Of a stretch of DNA of 41,474 nucleotides, positions 26,901-33,308 are shown piece after piece. The position numbers and the translations under genes are program-made. The first letter of the stretch is position 1. The number at the start of each line of letters is the position of its first letter. This DNA comes from Candidatus Vecturithrix granuli (GTDB lineage Bacteria > Moduliflexota > Moduliflexia > Moduliflexales > Moduliflexaceae): contig DF820477.1 in the NCBI GenBank assembly GCA_000739535.1, forward strand, positions 135,511-176,984, in the 5' to 3' direction. The notes beneath the pieces are model-generated. The model was not told where the DNA came from. It did not search any database and saw only the letters and a list, made by a program, of their open reading frames with translations.

Positions 26901-27017
26901 ATGAACGTATTCGTCCCTCATATTGAAGATATGATGATTATTCCGGTACGATATTATTTTTATTTTTGGTATTGGTCCGGGGGTGGGACGACTTTAAGCT
27001 CCTGGCAAGGAGGATAA
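26901..27017 (+). CDS. Aromatic leader peptide (putative attenuator of DAHP synthase operon)
   Basis: A short open frame of 38 codons with ATG at 26901 preceded by GGAAAG; an in-frame ATG-ATG at 26931 would give 28 codons. The peptide contains eight consecutive aromatic codons, YYFYFWYW, at 26952-26975, then SGGGTTLSSWQGG and a TAA at 27015-27017. It ends 24 bp before a strong intrinsic terminator and about 220 bp before DAHP synthase. Such a run is the hallmark of ribosome-mediated attenuation, as in the trp and phe leader peptides, but here all three aromatic amino acids are represented, fitting control of the shared first step. The peptide has no other likely function. Coding is inferred from composition and context, not conservation. 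Confidence 0.8.
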   Translation: MNVFVPHIEDMMIIPVRYYFYFWYWSGGGTTLSSWQGG

Positions 27018-27054
27018 AAATGCCCCTTTGCTTCCCATGCTAAAGCCCACTCTC
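26979..27054 (+). promoter_or_regulatory. Antiterminator pairing of the aro leader
   Basis: Leader bases 26979-26987 (GGGGGTGGG, spanning the Gly codons) can pair with 27046-27054 (CCCACTCTC, with two G-U pairs), and CTTT at 26992-26995 with AAAG at 27042-27045, leaving a four-base bulge. This uses the 5' arm of the terminator and so excludes it. A ribosome paused on the Tyr/Phe codons leaves the leader strand free; one that reaches the stop codon covers it. A third segment TCGTCCC (26911-26917) is exactly complementary to GGGACGA (26985-26991) and could sequester the antiterminator when translation fails. Confidence 0.65.
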
Positions 27055-27080
27055 TTTATACAGGAGAGTGGGCTTTTTTT
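27042..27080 (+). terminator. Rho-independent terminator of the aro attenuator
   Basis: A 13-bp stem (AAAGCCCACTCTC at 27042-27054 and GAGAGTGGGCTTT at 27064-27076) with a 9-base loop, followed by seven T residues. It lies 24 bp after the leader peptide stop and well upstream of DAHP synthase. It could also be read as the aroE terminator, but the leader peptide between them argues for attenuation. Confidence 0.9.
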
Positions 27081-27237
27081 ATTGTGAAGAAGGCTTTTCA
27101 GCGAATAGTGACGATCTTCATTTCACTTGACACGAGAACATTCGACAATCTACTATTCAGGCATCCAACACAAAAATTGTTTAAGCCTTTCCCTCGGGAA
27201 GAATGTGCTTAGAGGATGTTGTTGGAAGGAGCATATC

Positions 27238-28053
27238 ATGAAGAATCTGAAATTGGCGTCTCGTGAAACCAGTGAGCGCACAATCATTCAAATCGGCGAC
27301 CTGAAAATTGGACAGGATTTTCTGCTGATCGCCGGGCCATGCAGCGTTGAAAGTGAGGAACAGATGTTTGAAACCGCTCAGGCAGTCAAACAGGCCGGAG
27401 CCAATATGTTACGCGGCGGCGCGTTTAAACCCAGAACTTCCCCGTATGCGTTTCAGGGATTAGGATTGAAAGGGTTGAAAATTCTTGAAAAAGTCGGCAA
27501 AGAAATGGAACTGCCAGTGGTTACAGAAGTGCTGGATACCCGCGATGTCTCCTGGGTGTGTGAATATGTTGACGTGCTCCAGATTGGCGCCAGAAACATG
27601 CAGAATTTTTCACTGTTGAAAGAAGTTGGCAAAACTAATAAACCGGTTGTTCTCAAGCGCGGGATGTACTCAACTCTCTCTGAATGGCTCAATTGCGCCG
27701 AGTATATTTTGAATGAGGGCAACCCACAGGTCATTCTGTGTGAGCGCGGTATCCGCACCTTTGAAACCTACACCAGAAATACGCTCGATCTGAGCGCGGT
27801 GCCTGCGATTAAGGAATTGACGCATTTGCCCATTATCGTTGACCCAACCCACGGTACAGGAAAAATCAGCCTGATTCCGCCGATGAGTTTCGCCTCGGTC
27901 GTGGCTGGGGCCGATGGACTGATTATCGAAGTCCACCATAAGCCCGAAGAGGCCAGGAGCGATAAAGAGCAGGCTTTACGGCCTGAATTGTTTGCCCAAC
28001 TTTCTGCGCAAGTCTTGAAACTGAGAAAATATTACCTTGAGGAATTACAATGA
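27238..28053 (+). CDS. aroF: 3-deoxy-7-phosphoheptulonate synthase (DAHP synthase, type I beta)
   Basis: First committed enzyme of aromatic synthesis, condensing phosphoenolpyruvate and erythrose 4-phosphate. The ~271-residue product carries [15 protein letters not shown] near 30-44, [16 protein letters not shown] near 61-76, the KRGM block, the metal ligand Cys in LLIAGPC, HGTGK near 206 and [10 protein letters not shown] near 233. The length and absence of an N-terminal ACT or chorismate mutase domain indicate a type I beta enzyme probably not feedback-regulated through ACT, so transcriptional attenuation would carry the regulation. The ATG at 27238 follows GGAAGGAG. The stop codon overlaps the start of the next gene by four bases (ATGA). 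Confidence 0.95.
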   Translation: MKNLKLASRETSERTIIQIGDLKIGQDFLLIAGPCSVESEEQMFETAQAVKQAGANMLRGGAFKPRTSPYAFQGLGLKGLKILEKVGKEMELPVVTEVLDTRDVSWVCEYVDVLQIGARNMQNFSLLKEVGKTNKPVVLKRGMYSTLSEWLNCAEYILNEGNPQVILCERGIRTFETYTRNTLDLSAVPAIKELTHLPIIVDPTHGTGKISLIPPMSFASVVAGADGLIIEVHHKPEEARSDKEQALRPELFAQLSAQVLKLRKYYLEELQ

Positions 28054-29078
28054 AGAGTTACATGATTCGCGGACAAAGCGCAACGAGTCATATCCAGCTT
28101 GGCGAACCGTTTCATCACCTTGAACAATATATCGGTAAGAGAACCGCCGCAATTGTGACTGATGAAACCGTTTATAGCGTGTATCATGACCTTATGCCGT
28201 CAAAAAATATCGCCGTGATCAAGTCAGGCGAAGCTTTCAAAACACTCCAGACGGTTGAAGCCCTCTATCAGAAATTTTTGGAATATGGTCTGGATCGCGC
28301 GGCTCTGATTGTCGCTATCGGCGGAGGCATTGTGTGTGATATTGCCGGATTTGCCGCGTCCACCTATTTGCGCGGCATTTCCTTCGGATTTGTCCCCACC
28401 ACGCTGCTCGCCCAGGTTGATGCCAGCGTGGGAGGCAAGAACGGCGTCAATTTTCATGGGTATAAAAACTTGATCGGTACTTTCAATCAACCGGAGTTCG
28501 TGTTGATTGATGTTGGCGTTCTCAAAACCCTTCCTGCCAGAACCTTAGGCTGCGGTTTTGCCGAAGCCATCAAACATGGCGCTATCGCGGATGCGCAACT
28601 GTTCGCGTTCATGGAAGATCACGCCGCTGCGATCCGAAATTTAGACCCTGACTGCCTTGAACGGATTGTGAGTGATTCGATCATTATTAAATCCTCGATT
28701 GTCAATCAGGATGAAAAAGAGCATGGGGAACGCAGAAAACTCAATTTTGGACATACGGTGGGACATACCGTTGAGAACGTGCTGGGAATTCCTCACGGCG
28801 AAGCGGTTGCCATCGGAATGGTAGCTGCCGCCGAGCTTTCCCGTCAATTCGGCTATCTTACCCAGGCTGATTTCGAAAGATTAACCAATCTGCTGACCTT
28901 ATATAATTTACCGATCACGATTGATACAACAAATCGCCAGGCCTTAAAAGAAGCCCTGCACAAGGATAAAAAACGCTATGAGGAAGTTGTCAAATTTGTG
29001 CTGCTCAAGGCCATTGGAACCGCCATTGTTCAGGATGTGCCCATTGAGGAATTAAAACGACTGCTGGAGATGTTCTAA
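28050..29078 (+). CDS. aroB: 3-dehydroquinate synthase family protein (second copy)
   Basis: A 342-residue stand-alone dehydroquinate synthase. It shows [19 protein letters not shown] near 87-105, [42 protein letters not shown] near 109-151, [12 protein letters not shown], and zinc ligands in [12 protein letters not shown] and [12 protein letters not shown]. It is shorter than the AroB half of the fusion gene 5.6 kb upstream and differs in sequence, so it is not a recent duplicate. The ATGA overlap with DAHP synthase shows translational coupling, making a two-gene unit for the first two steps of the pathway. Either this or the AroKB half may be the housekeeping enzyme; a specialised secondary pathway role is possible. 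Confidence 0.93.
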   Translation: MKSYMIRGQSATSHIQLGEPFHHLEQYIGKRTAAIVTDETVYSVYHDLMPSKNIAVIKSGEAFKTLQTVEALYQKFLEYGLDRAALIVAIGGGIVCDIAGFAASTYLRGISFGFVPTTLLAQVDASVGGKNGVNFHGYKNLIGTFNQPEFVLIDVGVLKTLPARTLGCGFAEAIKHGAIADAQLFAFMEDHAAAIRNLDPDCLERIVSDSIIIKSSIVNQDEKEHGERRKLNFGHTVGHTVENVLGIPHGEAVAIGMVAAAELSRQFGYLTQADFERLTNLLTLYNLPITIDTTNRQALKEALHKDKKRYEEVVKFVLLKAIGTAIVQDVPIEELKRLLEMF

Positions 29079-29567
29079 ACCACCATCGAACGGAATATAT
29101 CTTGCATAGCTGCCTGCCAATTGAGCATGGCGCAAAGCCATGCCTGTGCTGAACAGCCATGCCTCCGTCCGGAAAACTACTCTGCCCATGACAAAAGTCT
29201 TGGCAGGTTCGTCTGCGATTGTCATTGTATGTGAGAGACGGTTATGAATGAACCGCAGAAGAAGAAGTCATCGAATACCACGAAGAGCGCGCATGTCTTC
29301 ACGATGCTGAAAAGGCCCTGGAACGGTGAAGATGTCTCAGGAACAGACAGTATTCGTGCCATTCGTGCCATTCGATGACTCTTTTCAGCCTATCATGCCG
29401 TGTGAGCAGGAGGCTTGCCCTTGTGCTTCATCTCGAAAAAAACACGATGACCATGTAAAACGTCTTGACAGATTTACCTGCGATGCTCATTGTATGATAG
29501 AGACGGCTATAAAGCGAACCACAGAAATATGATGAGATGGACTTGTCTGGACGGTGAGGAGGATGCT
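29079..29567. repeat. Intergenic region with a duplicated ~62-bp promoter-like segment and a palindromic element (copy 2)
   Basis: Segments 29199-29260 and 29464-29526 are imperfect direct repeats (CTTGRCAG ... CATTGTATG ... GAGACGG ... GAACCRCAGAA). The second contains TTGACA and TATGAT and probably holds the xisH promoter. Between them, 29267-29379 is a palindromic element whose arms GTCATCGAAT match those at 8940-9022. A hairpin gcatggc-gcaaa-gccatgc lies at about 29126-29145. No complete gene is present. Confidence 0.65.
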
Positions 29568-29831
29568 ATGCCAGCGAAAGATATTTTTCATCATGAAGTC
29601 AGACGGGCACTGGAAAAAGACGGCTGGACGATTACCCATGATCCCGTATTTATTCGCTCCGGCGGCGTGCCGTTTCTTATGGATTTCGGCGCTGAAAAAA
29701 TGATCGCCGCCGAGAAAAATGGAGAGCAAATTGCCGTCGAGATCATCGGACAGGCTGCGATTCGCGATAATCAACTCAAACTCCTGGTGTATGATCCGAA
29801 AGAGGAGGTGATTGTCAGATGGCTGCTATAG
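29568..29831 (+). pseudogene. xisH: XisH family protein with internal deletion
   Basis: XisH proteins are PD-(D/E)XK-fold nuclease-like factors first known from the fdxN excision element of cyanobacteria and always paired with XisI. The 87-residue frame starts MPAKDIFHHEVRRALEKDGWTITHDPVFI, a clear XisH start with GAGGAGG ahead of it, and ends NQLKLLVYDPKEEVIVRW, a clear XisH end. The family is about 138 residues; about 50 residues between AVEI and IGQAAI are missing in frame. The removed part begins with the conserved Lys of VEIKSF, so the catalytic core is lost. The frame is open, so a shortened protein could still be made, but loss of function is likely. Confidence 0.8.
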
Positions 29832-30052
29832 ATGAGTACAGACGCCATGTGTAACAATTGTTGAGGGAAAATGCCGACCTGGCGGCTTCTTCAGCAATCA
29901 AGGCTGAACACGAGGTTGAGGCGGAATTGGTCTTTGACACGGAGCGCGACCACTATCAAGTCGTTGATGTCGGTTGGCAGAGAAGACATTCCCGAACTAT
30001 TATATCGAAAGAAAAGGGATGGCAGTTAGACGCTCGAAAGGAGGGAAGATAA
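29819..30052 (+). pseudogene. xisI: Broken xisI gene
   Basis: The partner of XisH. Its ATG overlaps the end of xisH as is usual for the pair. Translation gives MAAIDEYRRHV, then an in-frame TAA at codon 12, then QLLRENADLA and EVEAELVFDTERDHYQVVDVGWQ, which is the XisI core. After VDVGWQ the similarity stops and an unrelated tail runs to a stop at 30050-30052. XisI is normally about 110 residues. Both an early stop and a lost C-terminal half show that it is inactive. Confidence 0.8.
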
Positions 30053-30236
30053 GAGGGATTTTCCTCATATTCAGGATATATGGTTAATTTCGCACTTGAC
30101 AGAAAAAGTCCAAAATTATGCACAGGCCGAAAAACTTTGCATCTACGCACCGTTAGCGATTGGAAATCACGTGATTGCATTCGAGATCGGTCAAAAACTT
30201 CAACAAAGCCAAGATGAGTTTGTCATTCTCGCTTGA
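30030..30236 (+). other. Open frame without start, possible gene remnant
   Basis: A frame of 68 codons reads DFPHIQDIWLISHLTEKVQNYAQ and EKLCIYAPLAIGNHVIAFEIGQKL to a stop at 30234. Composition looks protein-like, but there is no ATG and it overlaps the end of the convergent LysR gene by 14 bases. I do not recognise it. It may be the 3' end of a gene lost in the same rearrangement that damaged xisHI. Confidence 0.3.
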
Positions 30237-31125
30237 GCGAGTTTTCCGCATTCCATACAATGAAGATGCCGTTCAGAGCAGCTTGAATTACTGGATCATA
30301 CTCGCGTTTACGTAGATAAATACAGGAGAGATCAAGGTGTAACGGGTTTTGCCGCCAAATAGTCACCTTGCCTTGCTGCTCGGCACTCACGGCGTCATCT
30401 TCGATCAGAATGGCCAGTCCGGCCCCGGAAGCGACAAGGGATTTTAAGGTCGCTTCATCGTCAGCCACCGCAACTTTGGAAGGGGTCAAATGCAAGGCAT
30501 GAAAGATCTCGCGGAGCACTTTATACTGAGGACAGTTCTCGCAACTCCAGACCCAGGGAAACGCGGCAAGATCATGCCAACCTGTGGCGCGTTCAAGGTG
30601 ATCTTTCCAACTTGCGGGGCCGATCACCAGTAAATTAAAGGTTCGCAACAAGGTCGCCTTGATATCAGGAGTTGAGTGTTCTCCAAACATATAGCCAATA
30701 TCCAGTAACTCAGTGTGAATTTCCTCTACGACCGCCCATGAAGGGCGTTGCAGCAGGTGAAATTCCAGTTGGGGATACTGTTCAGCCATCACCGAAAAAA
30801 AATCGCCGATTTTGAGAAATTCCGGGTCCGCGTTTAATCCTATTTTGATGACTCCGGCTAATTCGTTCTGCATTCGTTTGGCTTGCTGAAACAGTTCATT
30901 GATCGCGTTCAAAGAGGTTTCGGCCTGCGCCTTTAAGATCTGCCCTTCTTTTGTCAACTGCATCCCCTGCGGCGTTCGGGTAAAGAGCGTGACGCCCAAC
31001 TCTTCTTCAAGTAATTTGATATGCGCGCTCACCGCAGGTTGGCTGATGAACAAACGTCTGGTTGCACGCGTGAGATGACCTTCCTTCGCAACAGCGACAA
31101 AGCTGCGTAATTGATACAATTCCAT
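30223..31125 (-). CDS. LysR family transcriptional regulator
   Basis: A ~300-residue LysR regulator. The winged helix-turn-helix is typical (MELYQLRSFVAVAKEGHLTRATRRLFISQPAVSAHIKLLEEELGVTLF), followed by TPQGMQLTKEG, the linker helix and a type 2 periplasmic-binding-like effector domain (IKIGLNADPEFLKIGDFFSVM near 93-113). The ATG at 31125 matches the family start; 15 upstream codons are unlikely to be used. Upstream on the opposite strand lies one copy of the 180-bp repeat and then the integron cassette, so any natural divergent target gene has been separated or lost. Effector unknown. Confidence 0.93.
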   Translation of the reverse strand: MELYQLRSFVAVAKEGHLTRATRRLFISQPAVSAHIKLLEEELGVTLFTRTPQGMQLTKEGQILKAQAETSLNAINELFQQAKRMQNELAGVIKIGLNADPEFLKIGDFFSVMAEQYPQLEFHLLQRPSWAVVEEIHTELLDIGYMFGEHSTPDIKATLLRTFNLLVIGPASWKDHLERATGWHDLAAFPWVWSCENCPQYKVLREIFHALHLTPSKVAVADDEATLKSLVASGAGLAILIEDDAVSAEQQGKVTIWRQNPLHLDLSCIYLRKREYDPVIQAALNGIFIVWNAENSLKRE

Positions 31126-31164
31126 AAATGCGTTCTTTTGCCCTTCACAAGCAAGATACTTGCA

Positions 31165-31344
31165 GTACAATGCTGTTGTTTAGCGTTGTTAGGAAAAAAG
31201 TGGTAAATGTTCTTGACAAGGCATAACTTTGAAACGACCATACGAAATTGTGGATGTCAAGAAAATGTATCAAAAAATGGTGACTTATGACACGTTCACC
31301 TGGATAACATGACAAAAGCATGATATCCAGAACTGGATAATAAC
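31165..31344. repeat. ~180-bp dispersed repeat, copy 1
   Basis: This segment matches 36835-37015 at about 85% by eye, including the blocks gcgttgttaggaaaaaag, tggtaaatgttcttgacaag, gtggatgtcaagaaaatg, cacctggataacatg and ctggataataac. Inside are inverted repeats CTGGATAACAT/ATGTTATCCAG (intact in copy 2) and TTATCCAG/TTGGATAA. It is non-coding, ends three bases before the integron cassette boundary at 31347/31348, and starts beside the LysR gene. The nature of the element is unknown. Confidence 0.85.
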
Positions 31345-31347
31345 TAG

Positions 31348-32134
31348 TTAGCGGTTATGCACGGACAGTGCGAACGGACACGATGAGAAATACAGTTGAC
31401 TGTTATGTAAATCGTGACACATGAGAAAACAACGACAGAGACACCATGAAAATAGAAAAAATAAGCGAAAATAAGAAACAGTTTCTTGATTTGTTGCTCT
31501 TGGCAGACGAACAGGAAAATATGATTGACAGGTATTTGACGCGCGGAGACGTGTTCGCTTTATATGACGATGATGTGAAAAGTGTGTGCGTTGTTGTGCC
31601 AATAGACGGCCAAACCTGCGAGTTGAAAAACATCGCGACAGACGAAAAATATCAGGGCAAAGGATACGGCACAGCATTGATACACTTTATTGTTGATTTC
31701 TACAAAAACGACTACAAAACCATGCTTGTCGGGACAGGGGACACCCCGGCAATTTTGTCATTTTATGAACGTTGTGGATTTGAGAAATCATATCGGGTCA
31801 AGAACTTTTTTACAGAGAATTACGACCACCCAATGTTCGAGGGAGACATACAACTTGTTGATATGATTTATTTGAAAAGAGATTTGTAAACAGACAGAAA
31901 ATAAGATATTTGAATAATCTTGACAACTCTGCAAAATCTGAGACTTTTCGAGCTATGCGATAGGATATTGAACTGTTTGGCAGAGATGACGTTTTGGGAA
32001 ATGACAAATAAGGAGATTGGTATTGAATCGCTAACGATCTGCTTGCACCGGAGCGCAAAGGGCGGGCAGAAAATTTGGTTGCTGTATGTCGGGCTTGGTT
32101 GCTGCCCGCCCTTTCCGCTCGGTGAAGCAGGGCG
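31348..32134 (+). mobile_element. Integron gene cassette carrying a GNAT gene
   Basis: The left junction is G^TTAGCG (31347-31353). The right junction lies in the attC core G^TTAGCC (32134-32140). In the circular cassette the core would read GTTAGCG, which is the exact complement of the attC R'' box CGCTAAC (32029-32035), the diagnostic relation for a real cassette. It contains one gene in the usual orientation with attC at its 3' end. Total length is 787 bp. No integrase gene is present in the window, so the cassette is either in an array lacking intI or was inserted at a secondary site. Confidence 0.88.
31446..31889 (+). CDS. GNAT family N-acetyltransferase (cassette gene)
   Basis: A 147-residue single-domain acetyltransferase. 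The acetyl-CoA binding loop is [15 protein letters not shown]-like ([22 protein letters not shown] near 75-96), followed by the [28 protein letters not shown] region typical of GNAT motif B. Similar small GNATs are frequent cassette genes and often acetylate antibiotics or small amines, but the substrate here cannot be predicted. It begins 98 bp inside the cassette left boundary and ends 140 bp before attC. The start codon has a weak ribosome binding site. Confidence 0.93.
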   Translation: MKIEKISENKKQFLDLLLLADEQENMIDRYLTRGDVFALYDDDVKSVCVVVPIDGQTCELKNIATDEKYQGKGYGTALIHFIVDFYKNDYKTMLVGTGDTPAILSFYERCGFEKSYRVKNFFTENYDHPMFEGDIQLVDMIYLKRDL

Positions 32135-32140
32135 TTAGCC
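32029..32140 (+). mobile_element. attC recombination site of the GNAT cassette
   Basis: A 112-bp imperfect palindrome: R'' CGCTAAC, then arms 32036-32069 and 32102-32133, then core GTTAGCC. The two arms pair along CTGCTT-CACCG-AGCG-AAAGGGCGGGCAG with single extra G bases on the left strand at two places and an unpaired spacer next to the cores. These extrahelical bases and spacers are the features used by integron integrases to choose the folded bottom strand. The terminal loop is about 32 bases. Confidence 0.9.
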
Positions 32141-32185
32141 TGTGCACATTAATAATTGATATACCCATAAAGAAAGGAAACCATT

Positions 32186-32341
32186 TTGAGTCTTGAACCA
32201 ATTATTGTCGTCGATCTTTTTCCGAAATTAGAACGAAAACTTTTTGAATTGCTGAACAGCTTAACATCGACTTCATCGGGTTTCACCGTATGCTGTAACG
32301 AGATGCCCGAATGGAGCAAAATACTCATCAGCAAGAAATAA
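32186..32341 (+). pseudogene. N-terminal fragment of a maleylpyruvate isomerase N-domain family gene
   Basis: A 51-codon frame with TTG start after AAAGGA, reading SLEPIIVVDLFPKLERKLFELLNSL and then a short divergent tail to TAA. The first ~28 residues resemble the start of proteins with the maleylpyruvate isomerase (mycothiol-dependent/DinB-like) N-terminal domain, which are normally about 200 residues or more. It starts 46 bp after the attC core, as the next cassette gene would. It is therefore probably the truncated remains of a second cassette. Confidence 0.45.
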
Positions 32342-32409
32342 GGATATGAAAAAGTACGTTAACGTATCAGGGGCGTATGGGCCCGAAGAAACTCTATCAG
32401 GAGCCGGAT

Positions 32410-33300
32410 ATGCGAAGCCATAAATTGAGTCAAAGAATTATTATGCTGACAATCTTTTATGTATGGTTATTGCCGCTTTTTGATAATAATGTCGCTGCTG
32501 CGCAAGCCCTTCTTCGCTTAGCGATTCTTCCTTGTAGCGATGTTGTCATCTCCTTTAAAAAATTCCATCCACTCATCACCTATCTCGAGCAGGAGACTGG
32601 TTTCAATATCCAACTTCTTGTCCCAGCAGATTTCGATGAGTTTGAGCGCTCAATGAACAATGGGGATATAGATTTTGCCTTCCAGGATCCTCATACCTAT
32701 GTGAGATTGGCTGACTTGTACGACCAAAATGCTCTTCTTCAGGCGCTCAATCGAGAGGGAACCACCATCCAGGCAGGTGTGGTTGTTGTCAGGAAAGAAA
32801 GCGGGATACACAGCATGGAGGATTTGCGCGGCAAGAATGTGATGTTTGGACCAAAACTCTCAACGACGAAATGGCTAGCAGCTAAATTGTTGTTTGAAGA
32901 GCATAAGATCAATATTGATCACGACCTGAGAACCTATTCCAATGGAGGTTGTTGTGAGGATATCGCATTTCACGTCTATCTGAAAACTGTTGATGCCGGA
33001 GTGGTGTGTGATCATTTTCTTGAGACCCATCTCAATAAACAGCAGGAACTTGGATTTGAAGCCAGCCAACTGACGATTATCGCGCGAACCAATGCCGTTC
33101 CCACGAGAGTCTTTGCTGCTCGTAAAGCATTACATTCGGACATTTTGAGCAAGGTCAATCGCGCCTTACTACTGCTGGATAACAATGACCCTGCGCATGC
33201 CCAGATTTTACAGAGTGCTGAGATAGGCGGATTTCGGGCATCTTCTGATGCGGATTATGATGATATTCGGGCGCTGATAAGCAGCATACAAGAAGAATAG
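32410..33300 (+). CDS. PhnD/TauT-like periplasmic phosphate/phosphonate-type binding protein
   Basis: A ~296-residue secreted substrate-binding protein of the phosphate/phosphite/phosphonate family (PhnD superfamily). A signal peptide (MRSHKLSQRIIMLTIFYVWLLPLFDNNVAAAQA) is followed by LRLAILPCSDVVISFKKFHPLITYLEQETG, DIDFAFQDPHTYVRL, GVVVVRKESGIHSMEDLRGKNVMFGPKLSTTKW and DAGVVCDHFL. No permease or ATPase gene is nearby. The gene is followed after eight bases by a sensor kinase, so the protein probably serves as a periplasmic ligand receptor for signalling. The ATG at 32410 follows CAGGAG. A Cys-Cys pair (GGCCED) lies in the second lobe. Ligand unknown. Confidence 0.9.
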   Translation: MRSHKLSQRIIMLTIFYVWLLPLFDNNVAAAQALLRLAILPCSDVVISFKKFHPLITYLEQETGFNIQLLVPADFDEFERSMNNGDIDFAFQDPHTYVRLADLYDQNALLQALNREGTTIQAGVVVVRKESGIHSMEDLRGKNVMFGPKLSTTKWLAAKLLFEEHKINIDHDLRTYSNGGCCEDIAFHVYLKTVDAGVVCDHFLETHLNKQQELGFEASQLTIIARTNAVPTRVFAARKALHSDILSKVNRALLLLDNNDPAHAQILQSAEIGGFRASSDADYDDIRALISSIQEE

Positions 33301-33308
33301 GATATTCG

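Noticed and set aside
26931-27060. Riboswitch in the leader of DAHP synthase
   Set aside because: GGGTGGGACG recalls part of a c-di-GMP-I aptamer, but the rest of the aptamer is missing, and the leader peptide with terminator explains the region better.
29326-29532. 68-codon frame before xisH
   Set aside because: It spans the palindromic element and the duplicated promoter-like segment, with no coding signature.
31920-32138. 72-codon frame inside the GNAT cassette
   Set aside because: It begins with TTG and most of it is translated attC stem; the cassette already has its gene.
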